5,704 nt of DNA from Acidobacteriota bacterium (lineage in GTDB: Bacteria; Acidobacteriota; Vicinamibacteria; Vicinamibacterales; CAVVIG01). The number at the start of each line of letters is the position of its first letter. The first letter of the stretch is position 1. The notes beneath the pieces were generated by a model, which saw nothing but the letters and a program-made list of their open reading frames with translations, searched no databases and was not told where the DNA came from. The stretch lies in NCBI GenBank assembly GCA_003223775.1, contig QHWK01000193.1:1-5704 (forward strand), in the 5' to 3' direction. The position numbers and the translations under genes are program-made. Positions 1-5,704 of this stretch are shown here, in pieces.

Positions 1-182
1 CCAGCAGTTCTTCAGCACCCAGTCCTCGCAGCCGTCGTTGAATCGATGCTCGCACTCGCCGCAAAAGCAAATGCGCGCGCGCCTGCCCTCGAACTCATGA
101 ATGCCGCCGACTTGTTCACGAGCACAGGGTCATCACCCGAGCCCTCGCGCATGACGCGGTAAAACCCGCAGGCAGGAAGTGG
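1..182 (-). pseudogene. Possible frameshifted remnant of a small cysteine-rich protein, cut by the left edge
   Basis: On the minus strand one frame is open from just after a TAG (183-185) down to about base 100 and reads CGFYRVMREGSGDDPVLVNK and onward. A second frame, open from 129 to the edge, reads HEFEGRRARICFCGECEHRF and then NDGCEDWVLKNCW. Adding one base in the GGCGGC tract near 100-108 would join them into a single protein with a C-x-C-x2-C cluster and two later cysteines, as in small metal-binding domains. The second part has high GC at third codon positions and no ATG, GTG or TTG start of its own, so it needs the upstream part. The only ATG in the upstream frame before the shift region is at 150-152 and has no Shine-Dalgarno sequence. 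I do not recognise the family. It could be a broken gene, a sequencing error or chance. Confidence 0.3.
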
Positions 183-357
183 CTATCCCGCAGCTCCCGA
201 GGCTCAAGGCACAACGCGCACGGTCCGACTGGCACGACGATCGATCGTAATTGATTCACGACGCAGGAGCGGTGTCGTTATCCCGTCGTGGCCGCCGGCG
301 GCTCGGTCAGCGATCGCGATAAGCACTGAGTTGCAACGCAGAAAAAGCACCGAGGAA
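183..357. other. Non-coding stretch with short inverted repeats
   Basis: I see no gene in this stretch on either strand. It holds a 12-base perfect palindrome, ACGATCGATCGT (237-248). It also holds a 7-base inverted repeat, CACGACG (257-263) with CGTCGTG (284-290), separated by 20 bases. Neither has a T-run that would make it a terminator, and neither matches a site I know. No tRNA, riboswitch or mobile-element end is recognisable. Confidence 0.4.
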
Positions 358-391
358 GCCGACACCCGCTGCGGATTTGGCGGGTGTCGGC
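358..391 (-). terminator. Probable intrinsic terminator of the hydrolase gene
   Basis: A perfect 12-base stem, GCCGACACCCGC (358-369) with GCGGGTGTCGGC (380-391), encloses a 10-base loop. It begins 18 bases beyond the stop codon of the minus-strand hydrolase. Read on the minus strand, the stem is followed by TTCC and, a little further on, by CTTTTTC. The T-run is about 10 bases beyond the stem rather than directly against it, so termination may be less efficient than at a canonical site. The strength of the stem and its position behind the gene support the call. Confidence 0.7.
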
Positions 392-409
392 GTTTGTGTG
401 ATTCGGTCG

Positions 410-1120
410 CTACTGCGCCGCCAAGGCCACGCTGGTGGCGGCCTTCTCGATGAGCGTCGCAACCGCCTTCGGCTGCGAAACATAGACGGCGTGACTTCCC
501 TTAACCTCGGTCACCGTCGCACCGGCGCGCTTGGACATCGCGCGCTGCGCGTCCGGCGGAATCATCCGGTCGTCCGTCGAGACGAGATACCAGCTTGGCT
601 TCGTCTTCCACGCCGGACTGCTGACCGCGCCGTTGAGCGCGTCGAGTCCCCATGGCACCTGAGAATCCGCCATGAACGCCGCGGCGTCAGCGTTCACGTC
701 CGCGGCGAACGAGGCGCGGAACTGCGTGCGATCGAGAAACAAGTAGCCGTCCTGAGGCGGCAGGATTGGAGGCACCGGCGCACCCGGCGGCGGGTTCTTG
801 ATCAACGCGGACACCGACTCGCCCGTGTCGGGAGCAAACGCCGCGATGTACACGAGCCCCGCGACTTTGGGATCGTTGCCCGCTTCCGTAATCACGACGC
901 CGCCATACGAATGGCCAACGAGAATCGCCGGGCCGTTCTGCGCGGCCAGCGTGCGCTTCGTGGCCGCGACGTCGTCCGCCAACGAGATGGTCGGATTCTG
1001 GACGATCGACACGTTGTAGCCGTCCTTCGTGAGAACGTCATAGACGCCCTGCCAACCGGACCCGTCTACGAACCCCCCGTGCACCAGAACGACGTTCTTG
1101 ACACCCTCAGTTGTCGACAT
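410..1120 (-). CDS. Alpha/beta hydrolase, esterase-like
   Basis: This 236-residue protein has the alpha/beta-hydrolase fold of the Abhydrolase_6 type and probably hydrolyses a small ester in the cytoplasm; the substrate is unknown. The first strand leads to the oxyanion motif H14-G15-G16. The nucleophile elbow is GHSYGG, with Ser71 as nucleophile. The likely acid is Asp184 in STDDRMIPP and the base is His210 in GSHAVYV, so the triad is complete and correctly spaced. A proline-rich segment at 110-122 lies in the cap region. There is no signal peptide or membrane segment. The length is normal for salicylate-esterase and EstC-like proteins (about 230-250). The start is supported by AGGAG at 1127-1131, six bases before the ATG. 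The gene lies 66 bases after a STAS-like gene on the same strand, so the two may be co-transcribed, and a hairpin follows its stop. The fold assignment is firm and the substrate is not. Confidence 0.93.
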   Translation of the reverse strand: MSTTEGVKNVVLVHGGFVDGSGWQGVYDVLTKDGYNVSIVQNPTISLADDVAATKRTLAAQNGPAILVGHSYGGVVITEAGNDPKVAGLVYIAAFAPDTGESVSALIKNPPPGAPVPPILPPQDGYLFLDRTQFRASFAADVNADAAAFMADSQVPWGLDALNGAVSSPAWKTKPSWYLVSTDDRMIPPDAQRAMSKRAGATVTEVKGSHAVYVSQPKAVATLIEKAATSVALAAQ

Positions 1121-1186
1121 CTGATTCTCCTCTCTTCTTCTGTGTTTGTGTTGGACCTGGCGCCGCAGCGCAGTGAATCACGAAGG

Positions 1187-1441
1187 TCATTTCTCGCGGA
1201 CCATCCACTCGCGGACGTACGCGGGACAGCGTGCGAGCCGCATGCCCTGCGTTTCACACTGCAGTAAGAACCGGACGACCTCCACGTCCACGAGGCTCAC
1301 CTCGCTGAGGTCGAGCACCACGTCTATCACGTGCTCGCCTTCGACCAATCGGCGGAGGTCGGGCAACTGCTCCGCGTCGATTCGTCCGCTCACGATCAGC
1401 GTGGTCGTCCCTGCATTCTTCACGCGGGTGATCTTGAGCAT
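1187..1441 (-). CDS. Small STAS-like domain protein
   Basis: This 84-residue protein matches the pattern of a minimal STAS domain, as in anti-sigma-factor antagonists. It has an N-terminal strand pair ending in LIVSGRID (15-22), a helix (23-33), the central strand and signature VVLDLSEVSLVD (41-52), then a helix and the final strand. In SpoIIAA-type antagonists the signature is followed by D-S-S-G with a phosphorylated serine. Here the equivalent stretch is D52-V53-E54-V55, so regulation by serine phosphorylation there is not possible. It may be a scaffold or interaction module. The C-terminal part contains two cysteines (C62, C72) and ends in a charged tail. The start at 1439-1441 has no clear Shine-Dalgarno sequence, although the reading frame fits the domain from its first residue. 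The gene is divergent from the sigma-54 regulator and lies upstream of the hydrolase on the same strand. No kinase or anti-sigma factor is adjacent. Confidence 0.75.
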   Translation of the reverse strand: MLKITRVKNAGTTTLIVSGRIDAEQLPDLRRLVEGEHVIDVVLDLSEVSLVDVEVVRFLLQCETQGMRLARCPAYVREWMVREK

Positions 1442-1551
1442 CGCGATTGAGATCTGCGGTCGGCACGAATAAGGGCAAAGGGGATGCCGGCCGTAAGTCC
1501 TTGCGTGCTATACGTGTTGCTCCGGATTGGCGCGAACAGTCGTGAGCATCA

Positions 1552-1569
1552 CTCGCGGGGATTCGCGAG
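1552..1569. repeat. Inverted repeat, possible operator
   Basis: CTCGCG and CGCGAG form a perfect 6-base dyad around a 6-base spacer (GGGATT), 54 bases before the activator start. A dyad of this size and place could bind a dimeric regulator, possibly the Fis-type domain of the downstream activator acting on its own promoter. In such GC-rich DNA a 6-base dyad could also arise by chance. Confidence 0.3.
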
Positions 1570-1594
1570 CCAGGCAGACCGCGACGTCCTAGAA

Positions 1595-1608
1595 TGGCCT
1601 CACGGCCA
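1595..1608. repeat. Short hairpin before the activator start codon
   Basis: TGGCC and GGCCA pair perfectly around a TCAC loop, 14 bases before the GTG start codon. If transcribed, this small GC-rich hairpin would lie just upstream of, or overlap, the ribosome entry region, which has only a weak AAGG (1608-1611) and no good Shine-Dalgarno sequence. An effect on translation is conjecture. Confidence 0.25.
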
Positions 1609-1622
1609 AGGCCGATTTTCAC

Positions 1623-3482
1623 GTGATTGAGCCACCCGATCCACCCAAGCGCGATTTCGAACGGCTGATCCTCGGAGCCAGCGAAGAGAGTTTTCGGCTG
1701 ATCGTCGAAACGATTCCCGGTCTCATCGCGATCATGACGCCCGAAGGCCGTGTCGAGCACGTCAACGGCCAAGTGCTCGAATACTTTGGCCGAACGGTCG
1801 AGCAACTGAAGCAATGGGGCACGACCGACGCGGTGCATCCAGCGGACCTGCCCGGCGCGATCGCAGCCTGGCAGCACGCCGTTGAAACCGGGCTCCCGTA
1901 CGAATTCGAGCACCGCATCCGTCGGGGCGATGGCGAGTATCGCTGGTTCCAGTCGCGTGGTCTTCCGCTTCGCGACGCCGAAGGGCGCATTGTCCGCTGG
2001 TACAACCTGCTGACGGACATCGATGCGCGCAAGCAATCAGAGGAGAGGCTGCGCCGCAGCGAAGCCGAATTGCTCGAAGCGCAGAGGCTGAGCCATGCCG
2101 GCAGTTGGCGACACGATCTGGCGTCTGGCGCATTCTTCGCCTCTCCGGAAGTGCTTCGCATACGCGGCGTCGAGTCGGCGGAGCCTCTGTCGACGATCGA
2201 CCGGATGTACAGCGGGATTCACCCTGACGACCGGTCGAGAGTCCGGCACACATACGAGGCCGCGCAGGCGCGCAAAGGCGAGTTCGATGCCGAGTACCGC
2301 ATTGTGCTTCGTGACGGGACGACGAAGCACCTTCACACGATTGGCCATCCCGTCTTGAACGAGGCCGGTGACATCGTGGAGTACGTCGGCACCGGCATGG
2401 ACGTGACAGAACAGCGCCAGGCGCAAGCGGCGCTGCAGATGGCCTTCGAAGAGATCAAGCACCTGAAGGACCGGCTCCAGGACGAGAACCTCGCGTTGCG
2501 GGAAGAGATCGATCAGGCGTTCATGTTCGAGGAGATCGTTGGCGCATCGGCGGCGCTGAAGTCCGTGCTGTCGCACGTGTCGAAGGTGGCGCCGACCGAC
2601 TCGACCGTCCTGATCTCTGGCGAAACGGGCACGGGCAAGGAACTGATCGCTCGCGCCATCCATAAGCACTCGCGGCGGGCGGAGCGCGCCTTCGTCAGCC
2701 TGAACTGCGCGGCGACACCTCCGTCGCTGATTGCCTCTGAACTCTTTGGCCACGAGAAGGGTGCCTTCACCGGTGCCGTGCAGCAGCGGCGTGGCCGATT
2801 CGAGCTCGCGCACTCCGGTACGATCTTCCTCGACGAAATCGGGGAGATCCCGATGGACACGCAGATCGTCCTGCTGCGCGTGCTCCAGGAGCGGCAGATC
2901 GAGCGGGTCGGAGGGAGTCGCGCGATTCCAGTCGACGTGCGAGTCGTCGCGGCGACCAACCGCGACCTGGCAGCCGCGATCGCTGATGGCTCTTTCAGGT
3001 CTGACCTGTTTTACAGGCTGAACGTATTTCCCATTCACATGCCGCCGCTGCGAAAGCGGCGAGAGGACATTCCGATTCTGGTCGAGTACTTCGTCAAGCG
3101 ATTCGCCGACATGATGGCGAAGCGGATTCGCCGGATCGAGAAACGCACGTTGGAACTCTGCGAGCGCTATCCGTGGCCTGGCAATATTCGTGAGTTGCAG
3201 AACATCGTCGAGCGTTCGGTGATCTTGTGCGGCGGCGACACCTTCTCGATTGATGAGGCCTGGCTGAGTCAGGCGCCGCTACGACCGGAAGTCGCCGGTG
3301 CCTTGCCCAGCGCTCTGCAGGATCAGGAAAAGGAGCTGATTGAAGCCGCGTTGGGGAAGAGTCGAGGGAAGGTGGCAGGTGCGAGCGGGGCCGCTGCCAA
3401 ACTTGGAATCCCGGCGTCGACGCTCGAGTCAAAAATCAAGCAGCTGGGAATTGAGAAAGGCAGATTCACCAACTCGTCTTGA
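1623..3482 (+). CDS. PAS-PAS sigma-54-dependent transcriptional activator
   Basis: This 619-residue cytoplasmic protein activates sigma-54 RNA polymerase by ATP hydrolysis. Two PAS domains of the PAS_3 type lie at about 22-138 (with DGEYRWF) and 150-265 (ending GTGMDVTEQR). A coiled-coil linker at about 267-297 leads into the AAA+ domain (about 304-530). The AAA+ domain has Walker A GETGTGKE (333-340), an intact sigma-54 contact loop GAFTGA (380-385), Walker B TIFLDEIGE (D404, E405), sensor I ATNRDL (444-449), arginine-finger region SFRSDLFYRL and sensor II around R523. A Fis-type helix-turn-helix ends the protein (about 569-611) and is of the FhlA-like type, with an insert before GAAAKLGI. 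There is no receiver domain or membrane segment, so the signal is probably sensed directly by PAS. The GTG start is the only usual start between an in-frame TAG at 1590 and the first PAS domain; the next ATG, residue 38, lies inside that domain. The AraC gene follows after 26 bases. The signal and target genes are unknown. Confidence 0.95.
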   Translation: MIEPPDPPKRDFERLILGASEESFRLIVETIPGLIAIMTPEGRVEHVNGQVLEYFGRTVEQLKQWGTTDAVHPADLPGAIAAWQHAVETGLPYEFEHRIRRGDGEYRWFQSRGLPLRDAEGRIVRWYNLLTDIDARKQSEERLRRSEAELLEAQRLSHAGSWRHDLASGAFFASPEVLRIRGVESAEPLSTIDRMYSGIHPDDRSRVRHTYEAAQARKGEFDAEYRIVLRDGTTKHLHTIGHPVLNEAGDIVEYVGTGMDVTEQRQAQAALQMAFEEIKHLKDRLQDENLALREEIDQAFMFEEIVGASAALKSVLSHVSKVAPTDSTVLISGETGTGKELIARAIHKHSRRAERAFVSLNCAATPPSLIASELFGHEKGAFTGAVQQRRGRFELAHSGTIFLDEIGEIPMDTQIVLLRVLQERQIERVGGSRAIPVDVRVVAATNRDLAAAIADGSFRSDLFYRLNVFPIHMPPLRKRREDIPILVEYFVKRFADMMAKRIRRIEKRTLELCERYPWPGNIRELQNIVERSVILCGGDTFSIDEAWLSQAPLRPEVAGALPSALQDQEKELIEAALGKSRGKVAGASGAAAKLGIPASTLESKIKQLGIEKGRFTNSS

Positions 3483-3508
3483 CGCCTGGGACTACGGAGG
3501 GAGGCTAA

Positions 3509-4456
3509 ATGAACACGTCTTCTCATCCGCCGGCAGTGGTCGGTGCAGAACGCCCCTTCTTCACGACGAAAGAAAGTCTCGACGACATGCAGTCGCTGTC
3601 GTCGGTCAGCGTCGCGCGCGGCGATCTCTCTGTCGGCCGCTATCGGAGGGACAGGCGGGGTCTCGGCATCTCAACGCCCAATCCGATTTCGGCCATGGTC
3701 ATGGCGGTCGTGATCCTTCGTCCACGGCCTGAGCATGTTGGATGGCACGATGATCGTCTGGTCGAAGTTCCGGCCTTGGGGGCTGGCGCGCTCAATTGCC
3801 TGGACTTGCGAGAAGCGTGGACGATGGACCTGTCAGAGCCATTTGACTCGTTCCATGCATTCATTCCGTTGACGGCCTTCGACGAGGTCACCTCGGAGAT
3901 GAAGCGACCGCGAATCGACGGATTGCATCGCCCCATCGGTATTCAACACACCGATGAGACGATGCTCAACCTCGCACTCGCACTGAACCCGGTGTTGGCG
4001 AGGCCAGCGCACGCCACGGCGCTGTTTACTGACCACGTGTTCCTGGCGATGGTCGCGCATCTGGCGGGTATGTATGGGGGGCTCGACAACAGTGCCATGC
4101 GGGCATATGCCACGCCGAAACGCCGAATGCTCACGCCTCTGCAGGAACGCCGCGTGACCAGTCGATTGCTCGACGATCTCACGAACGATCCGAGTCTTGG
4201 CGAGCTGGCCGCCCTGTGCGGACTGTCCCGCAGCTACTTCATCCGTGCATTCAAACAGGCGACCGGCATGCCGCCGCACCGCTGGTTATTGACGCAACGA
4301 GTTAACCGCGCCAAGAGTCTGTTGCGCGGGACGAACATGCCAATTGCCGATGTGGCTGTGGCATGCGGGTTTGCTGATCAGAGCCATCTCACTCGAGTGT
4401 TCTCAAAAGCCTTCCGCATCAGTCCGGGTGCGTGGCAGCGGCAATGGAAGCATTGA
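3509..4456 (+). CDS. AraC-family transcriptional regulator
   Basis: This 315-residue protein is a DNA-binding regulator of the AraC/XylS family. The C-terminal 100 residues carry both helix-turn-helix motifs: the first at about 228-249 (SLGELAALCGLSRSYFIRAF) and the second at about 278-299, with PIADVAVACGF, then DQSHLTRVF and the closing SPGAW motif. The N-terminal 200 residues are probably a ligand-binding or dimerisation domain, but I cannot assign its ligand. The length is typical of the family. The start is set by a strong GGAGGGAGG at 3496-3504, just before the ATG. It lies 26 bases after the sigma-54 activator on the same strand and is probably co-transcribed with it. Its 3' end is 6 bases from the convergent hydrolase gene. 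The DNA-binding assignment is firm; repression versus activation and the targets are unknown, although the nearby hydrolases are candidates. Confidence 0.94.
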   Translation: MNTSSHPPAVVGAERPFFTTKESLDDMQSLSSVSVARGDLSVGRYRRDRRGLGISTPNPISAMVMAVVILRPRPEHVGWHDDRLVEVPALGAGALNCLDLREAWTMDLSEPFDSFHAFIPLTAFDEVTSEMKRPRIDGLHRPIGIQHTDETMLNLALALNPVLARPAHATALFTDHVFLAMVAHLAGMYGGLDNSAMRAYATPKRRMLTPLQERRVTSRLLDDLTNDPSLGELAALCGLSRSYFIRAFKQATGMPPHRWLLTQRVNRAKSLLRGTNMPIADVAVACGFADQSHLTRVFSKAFRISPGAWQRQWKH

Positions 4457-4462
4457 GCATAC

Positions 4463-5317
4463 TCACAGGGGCGAGACGCGCGTGTTGATCCAGCCGATGA
4501 TGTCGGCCATGACCTTCTCCCTATCGAGATCGTGCAGCAGGTCATGGTAGTAACCCTCGTACAGATTCAGCGTTTTGTCGGCAGATCCGGCGTTGTCAAA
4601 AAATAGCTGACTGCCGCTCGGCCTCGTCACCTTGTCGAGGGTGCCGTGCAGAATGAGCACGGGCAACGTGATGAGCGGAAACTCCTGCTTCAGCCGATCG
4701 TCCGCCCGTGCCATCTCCGCTGCCGTGCGCGTCGGTTGCACTTCGTGGGCGATCAATGGATCGTCGTTCATCGCCCGCACGACGTCTGGATCACGAGAGA
4801 AGTCTTCGTTCTTGAGCTTCACCACGTGCGCGTGCGGAGCGAGGTGGCTGAGACCTTTGAGGACCGCGACCGCAAAGTCTGGCGCCGGAATTTGAAAGGC
4901 GAAACTCTCGCAGATGAGTCCGGCGAGTTCAGACTGATGCTCGAGCGTGTAAATGCAGGAAACGACTCCGCCTGCGCTGTGCCCGAGCAAATAGACGGGC
5001 AGGCCGGGTTCGCGCGCCTTCGCCAACGCGACCACCGTTGCAACATCGCTCACGTAGTCGGCAAACTTCTCGACGTAGAAGCGTTCGCCATCCGAACGGC
5101 CGCGGCCGCGCAGATCCAGGGCGTACACGGCGAGCCCGACCGCGGCGAATTGCTCCCCGACCCACTGATACTGCCCGCTGTGAGCGTTGAGGCCGTGGCA
5201 GATGACGACGATCGCGCGGGCAGACCCGCTCGGACGCCACGACCTGACGAAGATGTTGAGACCGCTGGATCCTGGAACTGTCTCTTCGCGCGCCGTGGGC
5301 GTCAGAACGTGCGTCAT
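4463..5317 (-). CDS. Alpha/beta hydrolase, monoacylglycerol-lipase type
   Basis: This 284-residue protein belongs to the Hydrolase_4 (serine aminopeptidase S33) group, which includes bacterial monoacylglycerol lipases and lysophospholipases. It probably cleaves acyl esters such as monoglycerides. It shows the group's marks: ICHGLNAHSGQY (oxyanion region H41-G42), YALDLRGRGRSDGER (66-79), the nucleophile elbow GHSAGG with Ser114, the acid Asp228 in HGTLDKVTRPSGS, and the base His258 in GYYHDLLHD. The triad is complete and the length is normal for the group (about 270-300). There is no signal peptide, so it is probably cytoplasmic. The start is supported by GGGAGG at 5323-5328, five bases before the ATG. 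It lies 43 bases after the end of a truncated hydrolase on the same strand and converges with the AraC gene. The exact substrate is not visible; a lysophospholipase or general esterase role is possible. Confidence 0.94.
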   Translation of the reverse strand: MTHVLTPTAREETVPGSSGLNIFVRSWRPSGSARAIVVICHGLNAHSGQYQWVGEQFAAVGLAVYALDLRGRGRSDGERFYVEKFADYVSDVATVVALAKAREPGLPVYLLGHSAGGVVSCIYTLEHQSELAGLICESFAFQIPAPDFAVAVLKGLSHLAPHAHVVKLKNEDFSRDPDVVRAMNDDPLIAHEVQPTRTAAEMARADDRLKQEFPLITLPVLILHGTLDKVTRPSGSQLFFDNAGSADKTLNLYEGYYHDLLHDLDREKVMADIIGWINTRVSPL

Positions 5318-5360
5318 GAGAGCCTCCCGTGTTTAAACGAAGTTGAACGCGACGGTGCTG

Positions 5361-5704
5361 CTAACGTAGACCGGCCACCGCGCTGATGAGGACCGCTTTG
5401 GCGACGCGGCTTTCGCCGTGCCGCGCCAGGTAGCGCACCACTTCGCCCCCGCCGGTCGAGTGGCCGACATGCACGGCTTCCTTGAGATCGAGATGCGCGG
5501 TCAACGCGGCGAGGTCGTCGGCGTAGTGATCCATGTCGTGGCCGCCACCGATTTGAGTGGAGCGGCCATGGCCGCGGCGATCGTGTGCGATGACCCGATA
5601 GCCGTGTTGGACGAAGAACATCATCTGCGCATCCCAATCATCGGCCGACAGCGGCCAACCGTGACTGAAGACGATCGGCTGACCCTTGCCCCAGTCCTTG
5701 TAGA
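5361..5704 (-). pseudogene. Truncated non-heme chloroperoxidase/arylesterase-like hydrolase, cut by the right edge
   Basis: The visible 113 residues begin YKDWGKGQPIVFSHGWPLSA and include AHDRRGHGRS and the nucleophile elbow GHSTGG (the serine is visible residue 82), followed by VAKAVLISAV. This is the signature of cofactor-free haloperoxidases and aryl esterases of the alpha/beta-hydrolase fold. Family members are about 270-280 residues and continue after LISAV with PP and a long cap and C-terminal region. Here the frame goes to AGLR and a TAG stop. The catalytic Asp and His, about 140-150 residues in all, are therefore missing. About 15 N-terminal residues should lie beyond the right edge. 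The 43 bases after the stop do not resume the family sequence in either other frame that I checked, so a deletion or recombination is likelier than a simple frameshift. A short expressed product would lack the triad and should be inactive. Confidence 0.8.

Larger units (their letters stand above)
1442..1622. promoter_or_regulatory. Divergent intergenic region, probably carrying both promoters
   Basis: These 181 bases separate the minus-strand STAS gene from the plus-strand sigma-54 activator, so both transcripts probably start here. I see no strong -35/-10 pair. A TATACG at 1509-1514 could be a -10 element for the plus strand but lacks a good -35 partner. No GG-N10-GC sigma-54 core is convincing. 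Two dyads are present, at 1552-1569 and 1595-1608. The regulatory role is inferred from gene orientation. Confidence 0.45.

Noticed and set aside
1..162. A plus-strand alanine-rich open frame from the left edge to a TAA
   Set aside because: It lies in codon register opposite the cysteine-rich minus-strand frame, whose TGC codons become GCA Ala. The minus strand has higher GC at third positions and a more protein-like pattern.
230..247. TGGCACG resembling a sigma-54 -24 element
   Set aside because: The required GC at the -12 position is GA here, and no plus-strand gene follows within a sensible distance.
310..317. GCGATCGC, the same sequence as the cyanobacterial HIP1 octamer
   Set aside because: I noticed only this copy, and the gene content does not suggest a cyanobacterium.
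377..1267. A 296-codon plus-strand open frame opposite the esterase and the STAS gene
   Set aside because: It is very rich in Arg and His with no domain, and it lies antisense to a hydrolase with a full catalytic triad. It is an antisense shadow.
1461..1476. CGGCACGAATAAGGGC as a sigma-54 promoter for the activator
   Set aside because: The GG-to-GC spacing is one base too long and the -12 element is poor.
1254..2036. A 260-codon minus-strand open frame spanning the divergent spacer
   Set aside because: It overlaps both the STAS gene and the first PAS domain in other frames, has no recognisable domain and has an Arg/Pro/Gly-rich end.
2037..3038. A 333-codon minus-strand open frame inside the sigma-54 activator
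   Set aside because: It is antisense to the PAS and AAA+ domains, where every catalytic motif is intact on the plus strand. High GC keeps the antisense frame open.
5314..5637. A 107-codon minus-strand open frame over the truncated hydrolase
   Set aside because: It is an Arg/Ser/Pro-rich out-of-frame reading of the chloroperoxidase-like sequence, which is clear in the neighbouring frame.

Overview
The window is a high-GC stretch (roughly 60% or more, with coding frames rich in G/C at third positions) from a Gram-negative-type bacterium. A sigma-54 activator with an intact GAFTGA loop implies a sigma-54-using lineage. The mix of a PAS-rich activator, a small STAS-like protein and several soil-type alpha/beta hydrolases would fit an Acidobacteriota or Pseudomonadota soil genome. 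That placement is inference; no marker gene is present to fix it.

Layout from left to right. Bases 1-182 hold a weak minus-strand trace of a small cysteine-rich protein that reads through only if one frameshift is allowed, and it runs off the left edge. Bases 183-357 hold no recognisable gene, only short inverted repeats. A strong hairpin (358-391) ends a minus-strand pair: a small STAS-like protein (1187-1441), then an alpha/beta hydrolase with a full catalytic triad (410-1120). A 181-base spacer with two short dyads separates this pair from a divergent plus-strand pair. That pair is a PAS-PAS-AAA+-Fis sigma-54-dependent regulator (1623-3482), followed after 26 bases by an AraC-family regulator (3509-4456). 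The AraC gene converges, 6 bases apart, on a minus-strand monoacylglycerol-lipase-type hydrolase (4463-5317). Upstream of that hydrolase, and entering from the right edge, is a non-heme chloroperoxidase/arylesterase-type hydrolase (5361-5704). It stops straight after its nucleophile region and lacks the C-terminal half, so it is probably a pseudogene.

How the genes may work together: the two plus-strand regulators look co-transcribed and have no histidine kinase beside them, so the activator probably senses its signal directly through its PAS domains. Its targets cannot be named from this window, because I found no convincing -24/-12 promoter here. Three serine hydrolases from different subfamilies lie around the regulators, which may mark an accessory ester- or lipid-catabolism neighbourhood. 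The sequence does not prove a functional link. I did not find a clearly undescribed system. The items most worth a second look are the truncated hydrolase joined to the lipase-type gene, the frameshifted cysteine-rich remnant at the left edge, and the STAS protein without a phosphorylatable serine.
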